Source: an uncultured Clostridium sp.
Lineage (GTDB): Bacteria > Bacillota > Clostridia > TANB77 > CAG-508
Assembly: GCA_900554565.1 (NCBI GenBank)
Contig: USHX01000009.1
Coordinates: 1-48,806, forward strand
Direction: 5' to 3'
Length of the DNA stretch: 48,806 nucleotides
The position numbers and the translations under genes are program-made. The stretch's first letter is position 1, and every line of letters starts with the position of its first letter. Below, one piece after another: positions 22,343 through 31,285 of the stretch. The notes below the pieces were generated by a model. It was not told the origin of the DNA. It did no database searches and saw only the letters and a program-made list of their open reading frames with translations.

Positions 22343-24259
22343 CTATACTTCCATTATAATTGGAATTATCATAGGGTTTCTTTTTGTTTTCGCAAAAATA
22401 TAATCTCTTAAGTTTTCTCTTGTTGTTGATTTTATTGTAGACCAATCTCTAATGCCTTTTTCTTCACATTTCTTAATTTCATGTCTTACAACATTTTTTA
22501 CATCATCCATCAAATTTTCAGATTCTCTTACATAAACGAACCCTCTAGATATAACATCTGGACCTGCAACAACCTCTCCTGTTTGAGAATCCATTGTTAA
22601 GACTATTACTATCAAACCATCTTGAGATAAATGTTGTCTGTCTCTTAATACTATGTTTCCAACATCTCCAACACCTAGTCCATCTACTAAAACTCTTCCA
22701 CTTGGTACTGTTCCTGTGAAAGCTGCTCCATTTTCACCAATTTCTAGCACTCTACCATTTATAAGCATTATAATATTATCTTTATCTATTCCCATGCTTT
22801 GCGCTGTTTCGCTATGTGCTATTAATTGTCTATATTCACCATGAACTGGTATAAAGTATTTTGGCTTTGTTAATGCTAATATTAATTTTTGTTCTTCTTG
22901 GCATGCATGTCCTGAAACATGTATGTCTTCTAATGAACTGTATACAACTTCTGCTCCTATTTGCATTAAGTCATCTATTACTTTTGATACATATTTTTCG
23001 TTTCCTGGTATTGGTGTTGCTGATATTATTATTAAGTCATTTGGTGTTATTTTTACTTTTCTATGGTCTCCTGCTGCCATTCTTGTTAATGCTGACATAG
23101 GTTCACCTTGACTTCCTGTTGTTATTATTACTAGTTGCTCATCTGTGTAATTTTTTATCATATCTATATCAATAAATATGTTTTCTGGACATTCTATATA
23201 TCCTAGCTCTCTTGCTGTTGTTATCATATTTATCATGCTTCTACCACATACAGCTATTTTTCTATTATATTTTACTGCTGAATTTACTATTTGTTGTACT
23301 CTGTGTACATTTGATGCAAATGTTGCTACAACTATTCTTTTAGTGCAATGTAAGAATAATTTGTCAAACACTTCTCCCACTGAGCTTTCTGACATTGTAA
23401 ATCCTTTTCTTTCAGCATTTGTACTGTCTGACATTAATGCTAATATTCCTTGGTTTCCAAGTTCTGCTATTCTTCCAAAGTCCATTAATTTTCCATCTAT
23501 TGGAGTATAATCTACTTTGAAGTCTCCAGTATGAAGTACTGTTCCTGCAGGTGTTGTTATTGCAAGCATTACTGAATCTGGAATACTGTGTGAACTTCTT
23601 ATAAATTCTACTTTAAAGTTCTTTCCTAATTTTATAGTTTCTCCTTGCATTACTTCTATTAGTTTCGTACTTCTTAATAGTTTGTGTTCTTCTAACTTAT
23701 TTCTAATTAGTCCTGCTGCTAATTTTGTTGCATAAATTGGTATGTTTATTTTCTTTAATAAATATGGTACTGAACCTATGTGGTCTTCGTGTCCATGTGT
23801 TATTACTAATCCTTTTATTTTTTTTACATTTTTTTCTAGATATGTTATATCTGGTATCACTAAGTCTACTCCTAACATATCATCTTCTGGAAATGATAAA
23901 CCACAGTCTACTACTATTATCTCGTTTTCATATTCAAATACTGTGATATTTTTTCCTATTTCGTGTAATCCACCTAGTGGAATAATTTTTAGTTTTGGTT
24001 CTTTAAAGATTTTCTCACCTTTTTTTGTATTTTCTGTTTTCTTATTTTTTCTGTTGTATGGTCTTTTTGTTACTTTTTTCTCCCCTTCTTTTGTATTTTT
24101 TGTTGCAACTTTTTTCTCTTTTATTTCTGTTTTTTTGTTTTCTAATTTTTCTTTATTTGTTGCAACTCTTCTTGTTCTAGAAACTTTTGTATTTGTTTTT
24201 CTTACTTTTGTTTCTTTTTTGTTCTCATTTTTTTCGTTTTGTGTTTTTTTCTCTGTCAT
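22343..24259 (-). CDS. rnj: Ribonuclease J with long basic N-terminal extension
   Basis: This 638-residue metallo-beta-lactamase/beta-CASP ribonuclease combines 5'-3' exonuclease and endonuclease activity in mRNA turnover and rRNA maturation. The catalytic motif HGHEDH is at 155-160; further landmarks are LHTGDFKVD, the beta-CASP segment SDSTNAERKGFT and the late VSGHACQEEQK and FIPVHGEYRQL. The first 85 residues are a Lys/Thr/Asn/Glu-rich disordered extension before the usual start near KLKIIPLGGLHEIG. Such an extension could bind RNA or partner proteins. It starts the rnj-gltX-DUF951 operon with AAGGAAGGAG and has a long, structured 5' leader. Confidence 0.96.
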   Translation of the reverse strand: MTEKKTQNEKNENKKETKVRKTNTKVSRTRRVATNKEKLENKKTEIKEKKVATKNTKEGEKKVTKRPYNRKNKKTENTKKGEKIFKEPKLKIIPLGGLHEIGKNITVFEYENEIIVVDCGLSFPEDDMLGVDLVIPDITYLEKNVKKIKGLVITHGHEDHIGSVPYLLKKINIPIYATKLAAGLIRNKLEEHKLLRSTKLIEVMQGETIKLGKNFKVEFIRSSHSIPDSVMLAITTPAGTVLHTGDFKVDYTPIDGKLMDFGRIAELGNQGILALMSDSTNAERKGFTMSESSVGEVFDKLFLHCTKRIVVATFASNVHRVQQIVNSAVKYNRKIAVCGRSMINMITTARELGYIECPENIFIDIDMIKNYTDEQLVIITTGSQGEPMSALTRMAAGDHRKVKITPNDLIIISATPIPGNEKYVSKVIDDLMQIGAEVVYSSLEDIHVSGHACQEEQKLILALTKPKYFIPVHGEYRQLIAHSETAQSMGIDKDNIIMLINGRVLEIGENGAAFTGTVPSGRVLVDGLGVGDVGNIVLRDRQHLSQDGLIVIVLTMDSQTGEVVAGPDVISRGFVYVRESENLMDDVKNVVRHEIKKCEEKGIRDWSTIKSTTRENLRDYIFAKTKRNPMIIPIIMEV

Positions 24260-24530
24260 AAATTCTCCTTCCTTTTTTCTTTTTTAATTCTATTAATAAT
24301 CATTTAAATTAACTAGTTCATTTCTATTTTCTTCTATTTTTTACTAGTTTTAAACCTATTTTAGTACGTAAATAAAAAGTTTATATTGTATACTTTTTGT
24401 ATAGAATGATATAAACTACAATTATATTTAATTTTCCGTTCTCTTTTTCTTTTTTTGTTACGTTTAATCCCTCTTATAGGTTTTAAATTATAAATAAAAT
24501 CTCATTTTTTAGCTCTTTAGCTAATCACTG
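24260..24530 (-). promoter_or_regulatory. Long structured leader of rnj with internal terminator-like hairpin
   Basis: From the predicted start site the untranslated leader is about 270 bases. It holds a terminator-like hairpin at 24371-24417 (GTTTATAT..TATAC paired with GTATA..ATATAAAC, then TTTTTATTT). Flanking it, AAACCTAT (24352-24359 on plus) can pair with ATAGGTTT (24476-24483), enclosing the hairpin. A palindromic pair ACTAGT..ACTAGT lies nearer the start codon. Autoregulation of the nuclease through its leader is a plausible role. Confidence 0.5.
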
Positions 24531-24536
24531 TTTTGT

Positions 24537-24565
24537 ATTATACTATATTTTCCATAAAAAGTCAA
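24537..24565 (-). promoter_or_regulatory. Sigma-A promoter of rnj
   Basis: TTGACT (24560-24565) and TATAAT (24537-24542) are spaced by 17 bases, just after the preceding gene's terminator. Confidence 0.82.
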
Positions 24566-24567
24566 AT

Positions 24568-24599
24568 ACCGCTATTTCAAGTTTCCTTAAAATAGCGGT
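24568..24599 (-). terminator. Terminator after the 24609-25460 gene
   Basis: A 10-bp stem ACCGCTATTT/AAATAGCGGT with a 12-base loop. The T-run is interrupted (ATTTGACTTTTT) and merges with the rnj -35 box. Confidence 0.65.
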
Positions 24600-24608
24600 T
24601 ATTAATTT

Positions 24609-25460
24609 TTATTGATTGTTTTCTCCTCTTCCTTCTGGAAGTGCATCTGAATAATCTAATACTATTCTTATTCTTGTAATAGCTTTAACTGCTCTTACTA
24701 TTTTGCTGTTTTTAATTCTTTGCCATAGACTTGGTTTTGCTTCAAATGTTGTTTCATTAGCATATTGTTGTTCTGCAGCCATAACTTGTTCTACTTGTGG
24801 TTCTTCTACTATTTGTTCTTCTACTACTGCTTCTTCTACTGGTGTTGGAATTGATTTTAATGCATCTGCTATTTCAATTCCTATATAACTTAGAGCTTTT
24901 GATCTATCTTCGATTCTTTCCATATCTATTTCTATATGTAAGTTTGATTCTAAGTTATTTACTCTTGCATTTAATAGTTTCATAGCATCTTGATAATTTT
25001 GTGTTTTATCACTTTTTGCTTTTCCTACTATTGTTAATGTTTCAATTATATCTTCTGAAAAGTCTGCTTCTGCTTTTTTTACTTGGTCTTTCCAGTCTTT
25101 TTCTTTATTTGTAACAGCTTCTATTAATTCTTTTAAATCTCCTGCTAATGCTATGTTTTGTTCTCTTTGTCTTATTAGTTCTTCAATTTTTTTAGTGTTT
25201 TCTTCAAATTGATTTGTAGCATATTCAACTAGCCCATAAGAAGCTTTGTATACACTTGCTGGGAAGTTTTTCTTTTTTGGATATTCAATTAAATATGTTT
25301 TTATTGATTCTACTAAATCTTTAAAGTATGTATCATCCTCTAGTTGAACTATTTGTTTTTTACTTTTTGGATTTATTAATTTTTGAACTTTATCTATATT
25401 TGATAATATTTTTTCTTCTGTGATAACCATTCTCACATTTACTATGCCTGATTTTGACAT
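24609..25460 (-). CDS. Coiled-coil hypothetical protein
   Basis: This 283-residue protein is not recognised. It is soluble and mostly helical. An N-terminal domain with Lys-rich stretches (QKLINPKSKKQIVQLEDDTY) is followed by a long charged coiled coil (about residues 85-185; ENTKKIEELIRQREQNIALA and KDWKDQVKKAEADFSEDIIE). An acidic Pro/Val/Glu linker follows (about 205-232), then a basic tail with KPSLWQRIKNSKIVRAVKAI, which could bind a membrane or a nucleic acid. There is no signal peptide. AAAGGAGG lies upstream of the ATG. The tail ahead of an amphipathic basic helix resembles scaffold or shape-determining proteins, but that is only a resemblance. Confidence 0.68.
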   Translation of the reverse strand: MSKSGIVNVRMVITEEKILSNIDKVQKLINPKSKKQIVQLEDDTYFKDLVESIKTYLIEYPKKKNFPASVYKASYGLVEYATNQFEENTKKIEELIRQREQNIALAGDLKELIEAVTNKEKDWKDQVKKAEADFSEDIIETLTIVGKAKSDKTQNYQDAMKLLNARVNNLESNLHIEIDMERIEDRSKALSYIGIEIADALKSIPTPVEEAVVEEQIVEEPQVEQVMAAEQQYANETTFEAKPSLWQRIKNSKIVRAVKAITRIRIVLDYSDALPEGRGENNQ

Positions 25461-25593
25461 TGTAAATTACCTCCTTTATCTTACGCGTGCTTGCTTTTTG
25501 CTCTTTTCTTTTTTATTATACATTAACTAACAAAAAACTACAAGATTATCCTTCTATTTTTTTATTAAGTTTTAATTACAAAAATGTTACAAA

Positions 25594-25648
25594 AATATTA
25601 CAAATGGTGTTTTTATAAGAGTTTTAGCTCCCTAACCTTTGTAATATT
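25594..25648. repeat. Hairpin in the gap between acyl-CoA ligase and coiled-coil genes
   Basis: Stem AATATTACAAA/TTTGTAATATT, extended by GGT/ACC after one bulged base, encloses a loop with a small GAG/CTC hairpin. It may act as a second terminator on minus or a leader structure for the 25460 gene. The rest of the 262-base gap is AT-rich without an ORF. Confidence 0.4.
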
Positions 25649-25660
25649 AGTTTTTTAAAT

Positions 25661-25711
25661 TAAAAAATAGAATGTTATAATATATTTTTACAATATCATA
25701 TCATATCATTC
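25661..25711 (-). terminator. Terminator after the acyl-CoA ligase gene
   Basis: On minus, GATAGAATG pairs with CATTCTATT across a large loop (about 27 bases) and is followed by TTTTTAA. Confidence 0.5.
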
Positions 25712-25722
25712 TATCTTTTTTC

Positions 25723-27441
25723 TTATTTTACTACTGTTTTTATTTCTTCAAATCTTTTTATTTTTTGTGTTGTAGTTTTTATTAGTGGTTTTTGTGTAAT
25801 TGTTATTTCCCTAATATATTTGTATGCTGGCATTGTTTTGTTTACTTTTTTTACCTCTTGCCATAATAGTTCTTTTAATTTTTCTTCATCAGAAGTGTTA
25901 TATACCTTTTCTGCTGCATCTTTATCATATACTATTTTACAGCAAATTTTATAGTCACCATCATCTTCTGGTTTTCCATACACAAATGATTCTGTAACCC
26001 CTTCTATATTATTTACTAATATTTCAAGTTCTTCTGGATATATATTTTTTCCATTTTTTAGTACTATTACAAATTTCTTTCTTCCTGAAATAAATATGTA
26101 ACCATCTTTATCTATTTTAGCTAAATCTCCTGTATGTAACCAACCATCTTCTGTTAGTGTTTCTTTTGTTGCTTCTTCATTATTATAATATCCAAGCATT
26201 ATTGATGGTCCTTTTGCTAGTAATTCACCTATTCCATCTTCATTAGGATTTTCAATTTTTACATCTATACTTGGAAAAGCTTTTCCTATTGAGCCTAATC
26301 TTTGATATTTGTCATCTTCTGCTGCAATAACTGGTGAACTTTCTGTTAATCCATACCCTTGTAACATTTTAACTCCGAATTCATTAAATCCTTTTTCTGC
26401 TTCTGGGGCTAATGCTGCACCACCTGCAACAAATAATCTAGCTTTTCCACCTAAATTATCTAATACTTCTTTAAATAATTTTCTTCTTATATCAATACCA
26501 AATTTTAATAAGAAGTTGCTTATTTTTATACCTTTTTTTACAGTTTCTAATTTTCCCTTTTTCTCTATTCCTTTTATTATCTTTTTGTACATTGTTTCAT
26601 ATAATATTGGGACAGATATCATTGCTGTTACTTGATATTCTTTTGCATTTTCTGCAATATGTCTTATTCCTTCGCAAAATGCAATTGAACATCCTTTAGA
26701 AATTGGATATAAAAATCCAACTGTACATTCAAAAGTATGGTGTAATGGTAAAAATGATAGCATCCTATCTTCTGGTACTAGTTTTATTACAGATGCTATA
26801 TCCATTAAGTTGCTACAAATATTTTTATGTGATAACATTACTGCTTTTGACATTGCTGTTGTTCCTGATGTAAATAACATTATTCCCATTTTCTCATTAT
26901 CTATTTTGGCATCTAAAAATTTTCTATTACCATTTTCTATTAGTTTTTTTCCTTCTTCAATTAATTCTTTTTGAGAATATATTTCATTTTCTTTTTTATT
27001 TAAATCCATTGAGATAAAGTATTTTACTTTACTTCCCTCTTGAGCTTTTACTTCATTCATTACCTTGTCATATTTGTTTGAATAGAATATTGCTTCAACT
27101 TCTGAACGTTCTATTAAACTTTTTATTTCATTTTCTGGAAGTGCTTTATCTAGTGGAACTATAACTCCTGTTCCAGCTGCTACTGCTAAATATGCTAGTC
27201 CCCATTCATATCTGTTATCAGATATTACGGCTATTCTTTTATCTTTTAATCCCATTTCTATTAATTTTGTTCCTAAAGCATCAATGTCATCTCTAAATTC
27301 TTTATGAGTAATTTGATTGAATTCACCTGGCTTATCTGTTTTGAACACATATGCTGGTCTATTTCCATACATTTCGCCTGATTTTTTTAGCATATCTTTT
27401 AAGTCTGTAAATTCCATATATTTATGAATTGGTTTTCTCAT
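25723..27441 (-). CDS. Long-chain fatty acid-CoA ligase (AMP-binding)
   Basis: This 572-residue ANL-superfamily enzyme activates a fatty acid with ATP and transfers it to CoA. The P-loop equivalent is LFTSGTTAMSKAVMLSHKN (about 189-207). YGLTESSP follows, then DGWLHTGDLAKIDKDGYIFI with the hinge, and PLIKTTTQKIKR with the C-terminal catalytic Lys. The P-loop TSGTTAMSKA differs from the usual TSGTTGxPKG but keeps the Lys. Size and motifs fit the membrane-linked FadD15-like group. A TetR-family gene lies 16 bases upstream in the same direction, so the pair is one operon, probably controlled by fatty acids or acyl-CoA. Confidence 0.92.
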   Translation of the reverse strand: MRKPIHKYMEFTDLKDMLKKSGEMYGNRPAYVFKTDKPGEFNQITHKEFRDDIDALGTKLIEMGLKDKRIAVISDNRYEWGLAYLAVAAGTGVIVPLDKALPENEIKSLIERSEVEAIFYSNKYDKVMNEVKAQEGSKVKYFISMDLNKKENEIYSQKELIEEGKKLIENGNRKFLDAKIDNEKMGIMLFTSGTTAMSKAVMLSHKNICSNLMDIASVIKLVPEDRMLSFLPLHHTFECTVGFLYPISKGCSIAFCEGIRHIAENAKEYQVTAMISVPILYETMYKKIIKGIEKKGKLETVKKGIKISNFLLKFGIDIRRKLFKEVLDNLGGKARLFVAGGAALAPEAEKGFNEFGVKMLQGYGLTESSPVIAAEDDKYQRLGSIGKAFPSIDVKIENPNEDGIGELLAKGPSIMLGYYNNEEATKETLTEDGWLHTGDLAKIDKDGYIFISGRKKFVIVLKNGKNIYPEELEILVNNIEGVTESFVYGKPEDDGDYKICCKIVYDKDAAEKVYNTSDEEKLKELLWQEVKKVNKTMPAYKYIREITITQKPLIKTTTQKIKRFEEIKTVVK

Positions 27442-27457
27442 TTATACTTCCCCTTTT

Positions 27458-28027
27458 CTATTTTACTCTTAGTCCTTCTACTACTGTATTTGCAAATTCT
27501 TTATATAATTTTGTTACATCTATTTCTTCTTCGTTTCTTGCTTTATATACTAAGCTTGAACATATTAGTCCATAGATTTCTGAAGCTATTGCTTTAGGAT
27601 TTCCTTCTTTTATTTCTCCTTTTTCAATACCCTCTTTTACAATTTTTTCTATTTTATTTACATATGATAATATATTTTCTTTGCACATTTTGTTTCTTGC
27701 TTCATTTCCCCAAAATTGGCTAAGTAATATTGTTATTAAATCTTCGTATTTTACTACTATTTTTATTTGAATTAATACAATTGCTTTTAATTTATCTATA
27801 TAATTTGGAAATTTTGCTGTTTTTATATCTACACTATTTTGTAGTAATTTTATTCCTTCTTCTACTAAAAAATTAAATATTTCTTCTTTACTAGAAAAAT
27901 GATAATATAGTGTTCCTTTTGCTACACCAACTGTTGCAGTTATTTCTTCGATACTTGTTGCATCATAGCCTTTTTCTGCAAATAATTTCATTGATGTTTC
28001 AAATATTTTTCTTTTTGTTTTGTTCAT
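27458..28027 (-). CDS. TetR-family transcriptional regulator
   Basis: This 189-residue protein has an N-terminal TetR helix-turn-helix: RKIFETSMKLFAEKGYDATS, then IEEITATVGVAKGTLYYHFS, then SKEEIF, followed by an all-helical ligand domain. It starts an operon with the acyl-CoA ligase gene, which suggests an acyl-CoA-responsive repressor in the manner of FadR. A 19-bp inverted repeat (28107-28125) next to the promoter is a candidate operator, so autoregulation is likely. Length is typical. The ribosome site is AAAGGGTG. Confidence 0.92.
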   Translation of the reverse strand: MNKTKRKIFETSMKLFAEKGYDATSIEEITATVGVAKGTLYYHFSSKEEIFNFLVEEGIKLLQNSVDIKTAKFPNYIDKLKAIVLIQIKIVVKYEDLITILLSQFWGNEARNKMCKENILSYVNKIEKIVKEGIEKGEIKEGNPKAIASEIYGLICSSLVYKARNEEEIDVTKLYKEFANTVVEGLRVK

Positions 28028-28062
28028 ATTTTACACCCTTTCATTTGGCATAATTTATCCCT

Positions 28063-28091
28063 ATTATATATATTTTTATTAAATTTTGCAA
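28063..28091 (-). promoter_or_regulatory. Sigma-A promoter of the tetR-acyl-CoA ligase operon
   Basis: TTGCAA (28086-28091) and TATAAT (28063-28068) are spaced by 17 bases. Confidence 0.68.
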
Positions 28092-28106
28092 TAGATTTGT
28101 TAGCTT

Positions 28107-28125
28107 TTTGACCCATTCGTTCAAA
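28107..28125. promoter_or_regulatory. Candidate TetR-type operator
   Basis: TTTGACCCATTCGTTCAAA is an imperfect palindrome with arms TTTGA/TCAAA and further symmetric C/G positions, 16 bases upstream of the -35 box of the tetR promoter. It also lies between the divergent tetR and lon-like genes, so it could control both. Confidence 0.45.
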
Positions 28126-28227
28126 TTTTATTTTCTATTTTTGAAATATTGCTTTACTTTTTTTATTAAGTAATATAAAATAACTTTAAATTGGATATAC
28201 TAAGAAAAATATTATTGGAGGAAACAA

Positions 28228-30615
28228 ATGAAAAATAAAAATGAATTAAGTTTTAAAGATTTAAAAATGACATGTAACCCTGATATTTTCAACTTTGAAA
28301 CAACCGCAGATTTAGAGTCTATACAAGGTGGAATTGGACAAGATCGTGGAATAAAAGCTTTGGAATTCGGATTACAAGTAAATGTAAAAGGATATAACCT
28401 TTATCTTGAAGGACCTAGTGGAGTTGGAAAAACCATGTACACAAAAAATTACTTAAATCAAATTGCAGCTAAGAAAAAAGTACCTTCTGATTGGTGTTAT
28501 ATCTATAATTTTGATAATCCTAATGAACCTATTGCAGTTGAACTTTCTGCTGGTCAAGGTAAAGAGTTCAAAGATTCTATGGATGGATTTATAAAAGAAA
28601 TTAGAAAAGATATTAGAAAAACTTTTAATAATGATGATTTTGAAAAAGAAAAAGCTTTAATAAAACAAGAATTTGAAGCAAAACGTTCAGCATTATTAGA
28701 TAAATTAAATGTTGATGCTTCTAAATATAATTTTCAAGTAAAGACTGCTCAAAATGGTATTTACATGATGCCAGTAGTTGATGGAAAAGCTATTGAAGAA
28801 GAAGAATTTGAAAAATTAGATGATTCTATAAAAGCTCAATATGAAGAAAAATCAGTTTTAGTTCAAGAACAAATAATGACTGTTATTGGACAAATAAAAG
28901 AAATTGAAAGACAATCAGATAAGAAAATCTCTGAATGGCAATCTAATGTTGCTTTACTTACAGTAAATGTTCACATTAATTATCTAAAATCAAAATATAA
29001 AAGAAATAAAAAAATCAATAAATTCTTAAATGATGTAAAACAAGATGTATTAAAAAATATACCAACATTTTTAGAAGACCCTAATAAACAAAATCCTAAT
29101 CAAACAGCTCCATCACCTATGCAAAAGAAACCCGACCCATGTTTAAATTATAGAGTTAACTTATTTGTTGATAACTCTAACTGTGAAGGTGCACCTGTTA
29201 TAATGGATTCAAACTATTCTTATAACAACATTTTTGGTTGCTTAGAATATGAAAATTATTATGGAGCTTTAAAAACTGACCATACAATGTTAAAATCAGG
29301 TTTACTTCAACAAGCAAATGGTGGATATATAATTTTCCAAGCAAAAGATTTACTTGCAAATCCTGCTTGTTATGAAGCTTTAAAAAAGGCTTTAAGAATA
29401 AAAGAAATTGGTATTGAAAACTCTGCTGAACAACGTTCTTCTATGGTTTTAGTTTCTTTAAAACCTGAGCCAATACCTCTTAATTTAAAAGTTATTTTAA
29501 TTGGTAATAGTAATATTTATCAAACACTTTTAGCTATGGATTCAGATTTTAGAAAATTATTTAAAGTAAAAGTTGAATTTGAAGAATCAGCTAAAATTAC
29601 TCCTGAAAACTTAAATAAGTTGTCACAAATTATTCACGGTTTCTGTGAACATGAAGGCTTACCTCCTTTAGATAAAGATGCTATGGCAAGATTAATAGAA
29701 TATGCTTCAAAATTAGCTGGAAGCCATAGTAAAGTTTCAACTAGATTTGATGCTTTAATACAAGTTGTGGCTGAAGCTGCTACATGGGCACGACTTTCTA
29801 GATCAAAAATTATAACACCAAAATTTATTGACAAAGCTTTAGAAGAAAGAATTGAAAGAGTTAAGAAATATGATGAAAAATATTTAGAAATGATAAAAGA
29901 AAATACACTTTTAATTAATACATCTGGATATGAAGTAGGACAAATAAATGGCTTAACTGTTATGACTATTGGCGATTACACATTTGGAAAACCAGCAAAA
30001 ATAACGGTTAACACATATACAGGAAAAAGTGGTATTGTTAATATTGAAAGAGAAGTTGAAATTTCTGGTCCTTCTCATTCAAAGGGTGTACTAATTTTAA
30101 CTGGTTATTTAGGTGAAATGTTTGCACAAGATATTCCTTTGTGCTTAACTGCAAGTATTTGTTTTGAGCAACTATATAATGGTGTTGATGGTGATAGTGC
30201 TTCTAGTACAGAGCTGTATGGATTACTTTCTAGCTTATCTGGAATACCTATTAATCAATCAATTGCTGTTACAGGTTCTGTAAATCAAAAAGGACAAATT
30301 CAACCAATCGGTGGCGTAAACGAAAAAATAGAAGGTTATTTCCAAGTTTGCAAAGTTCGTGGTTTGGATGGTTCTCATGGTGTTATGATTCCTGTTCAAA
30401 ATGTTGATAATTTACAATTGTCTGATGAAATTATCGAAGCTGTTAAAGAGAAGAAGTTTCATATTTATTCTATTTCTACTATTGAAGAAGGTATCGAAGT
30501 TTTAACTGGAGTTCCTGCTGGTAGAAAAGATAAGGATGGTCACTTCCCTGCTGGTACTGTAAATTATTTAGTTTATGAGAAATTGAAAAAATATGCAAAA
30601 GTTTCTCAAGACTAA
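28228..30615 (+). CDS. LonB-like ATP-dependent protease
   Basis: The 795-residue protein has an AAA domain with Walker A GPSGVGKT (62-69), split by a large helical insertion (about 125-260) rich in Lys/Glu, and a C-terminal Lon protease domain. The catalytic Ser is in DGDSASS (about 657) and the Lys in GGVNEK (about 700). It lacks the LonA N-terminal substrate domain. Such AAA_32/Lon proteins are widespread in Clostridia; related LonB of Bacillus acts in the forespore. TTGGAGG precedes the ATG. It is transcribed alone, divergent from tetR, and followed by the second folded element. No transmembrane anchor is present, unlike archaeal LonB. Confidence 0.92.
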   Translation: MKNKNELSFKDLKMTCNPDIFNFETTADLESIQGGIGQDRGIKALEFGLQVNVKGYNLYLEGPSGVGKTMYTKNYLNQIAAKKKVPSDWCYIYNFDNPNEPIAVELSAGQGKEFKDSMDGFIKEIRKDIRKTFNNDDFEKEKALIKQEFEAKRSALLDKLNVDASKYNFQVKTAQNGIYMMPVVDGKAIEEEEFEKLDDSIKAQYEEKSVLVQEQIMTVIGQIKEIERQSDKKISEWQSNVALLTVNVHINYLKSKYKRNKKINKFLNDVKQDVLKNIPTFLEDPNKQNPNQTAPSPMQKKPDPCLNYRVNLFVDNSNCEGAPVIMDSNYSYNNIFGCLEYENYYGALKTDHTMLKSGLLQQANGGYIIFQAKDLLANPACYEALKKALRIKEIGIENSAEQRSSMVLVSLKPEPIPLNLKVILIGNSNIYQTLLAMDSDFRKLFKVKVEFEESAKITPENLNKLSQIIHGFCEHEGLPPLDKDAMARLIEYASKLAGSHSKVSTRFDALIQVVAEAATWARLSRSKIITPKFIDKALEERIERVKKYDEKYLEMIKENTLLINTSGYEVGQINGLTVMTIGDYTFGKPAKITVNTYTGKSGIVNIEREVEISGPSHSKGVLILTGYLGEMFAQDIPLCLTASICFEQLYNGVDGDSASSTELYGLLSSLSGIPINQSIAVTGSVNQKGQIQPIGGVNEKIEGYFQVCKVRGLDGSHGVMIPVQNVDNLQLSDEIIEAVKEKKFHIYSISTIEEGIEVLTGVPAGRKDKDGHFPAGTVNYLVYEKLKKYAKVSQD

Positions 30616-30635
30616 AGAATAACTATATTAAATAC

Positions 30636-30834
30636 AAAAATTAAATATATATTCTCAAAATATTTTCAGGTTCATTGCATAACTTAAGAAATTCTAAATC
30701 AATTTTTTGGCACCCTTTCATTTAGTCCGAAGACTTTGTCTTCGACATGAACATTTTCCAAAAAATTGATATAAGAATTTCTAATGTTATTTCAATCACA
30801 TTCAAATATTTTTTGAATATATATTTTAATTTTT
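30636..30834 (-). ncRNA. Large folded RNA or MITE-like element, copy 2
   Basis: The minus strand folds like the element at 16944-17134. The outer stem AAAAATTAAAATATATATTC pairs with its near complement. The middle stem contains AGAAATTCT/AGAATTTCT, followed by ATCAATTTTTTGG/CCAAAAAATTGAT, and the apical part holds GTTCATG, an extra hairpin (GTCGAAGAC/GTCTTCGGAC) and GAAAGG. Shared blocks with copy 1, in the same order, are TTTGAATG, TTAGAAATTCT, GTTCA-Y-G, GAAAGG and ATTTAGAATTTCTTAA. Stem sequences otherwise differ but still pair. It lies between convergent genes (lon-like and DUF4363) and may also end transcription of both. Confidence 0.6.
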
Positions 30835-30891
30835 TATATTTAGAAGATATTTTTTGTATCTATTTTAATTTTTTTATTTAGAAGATATTTT
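30823..30891. repeat. Tandem direct repeat at the 3' end of the DUF4363 gene
   Basis: A segment of about 30 bases (ATTTTAATTTTTT..ATTTAGAAGATATTTT) occurs at 30823-30855 and again at 30862-30891, differing by a 3-base insertion. The second copy contains the stop and last codons of the DUF4363 gene, so the 3' end was duplicated. Confidence 0.7.
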
Positions 30892-31285
30892 CTAAGCTAA
30901 ATGAATATTTATCTTCAATATGTTTTAACACAAATATTACTTTTTCAATTTCCGATGTTGCTTCACCATATTCTTTAGTTTCCAAATAGCTATTTATCCC
31001 TGTTAAATATGTTTCTACTTTTTCTAACTCATCATGTTCAATAAAATATGCTAGTTTATCATGTCTTTTATGCCAATTATCATTTGTCTCACCTATTTTT
31101 TCTTTTATTTCATTTTCATATTGAAGTTTAGTTTCATCTTCATCTAATTCTAATGCAAGTTCTTTTACTTTTCCAAGTTCATCTGACAAAGTTTCAACAG
31201 AATCTACTGTATAATTTTGTGTAATTATATTAGCTACAACTATTACTATAACAATAGCTACACATATAACCGTTTCTTTCCACAT
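30878..31285 (-). CDS. DUF4363 family protein
   Basis: This 135-residue protein has one N-terminal membrane helix (about residues 4-22) and a helical extracytoplasmic part rich in Glu/Lys (KVKELALELDEDETKLQYEN, NWHKRHDKLAYFIEHDELEK). That matches DUF4363, a family that usually follows a DUF421 gene in spore formers. Its ATG comes directly after the TAG of the DUF421 gene, so translation is coupled. DUF421/DUF4363 pairs have been linked to spore properties in Bacillales; the exact role here is unknown. The 3' end is tandemly duplicated. Confidence 0.85.
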   Translation of the reverse strand: MWKETVICVAIVIVIVVANIITQNYTVDSVETLSDELGKVKELALELDEDETKLQYENEIKEKIGETNDNWHKRHDKLAYFIEHDELEKVETYLTGINSYLETKEYGEATSEIEKVIFVLKHIEDKYSFSLENIF

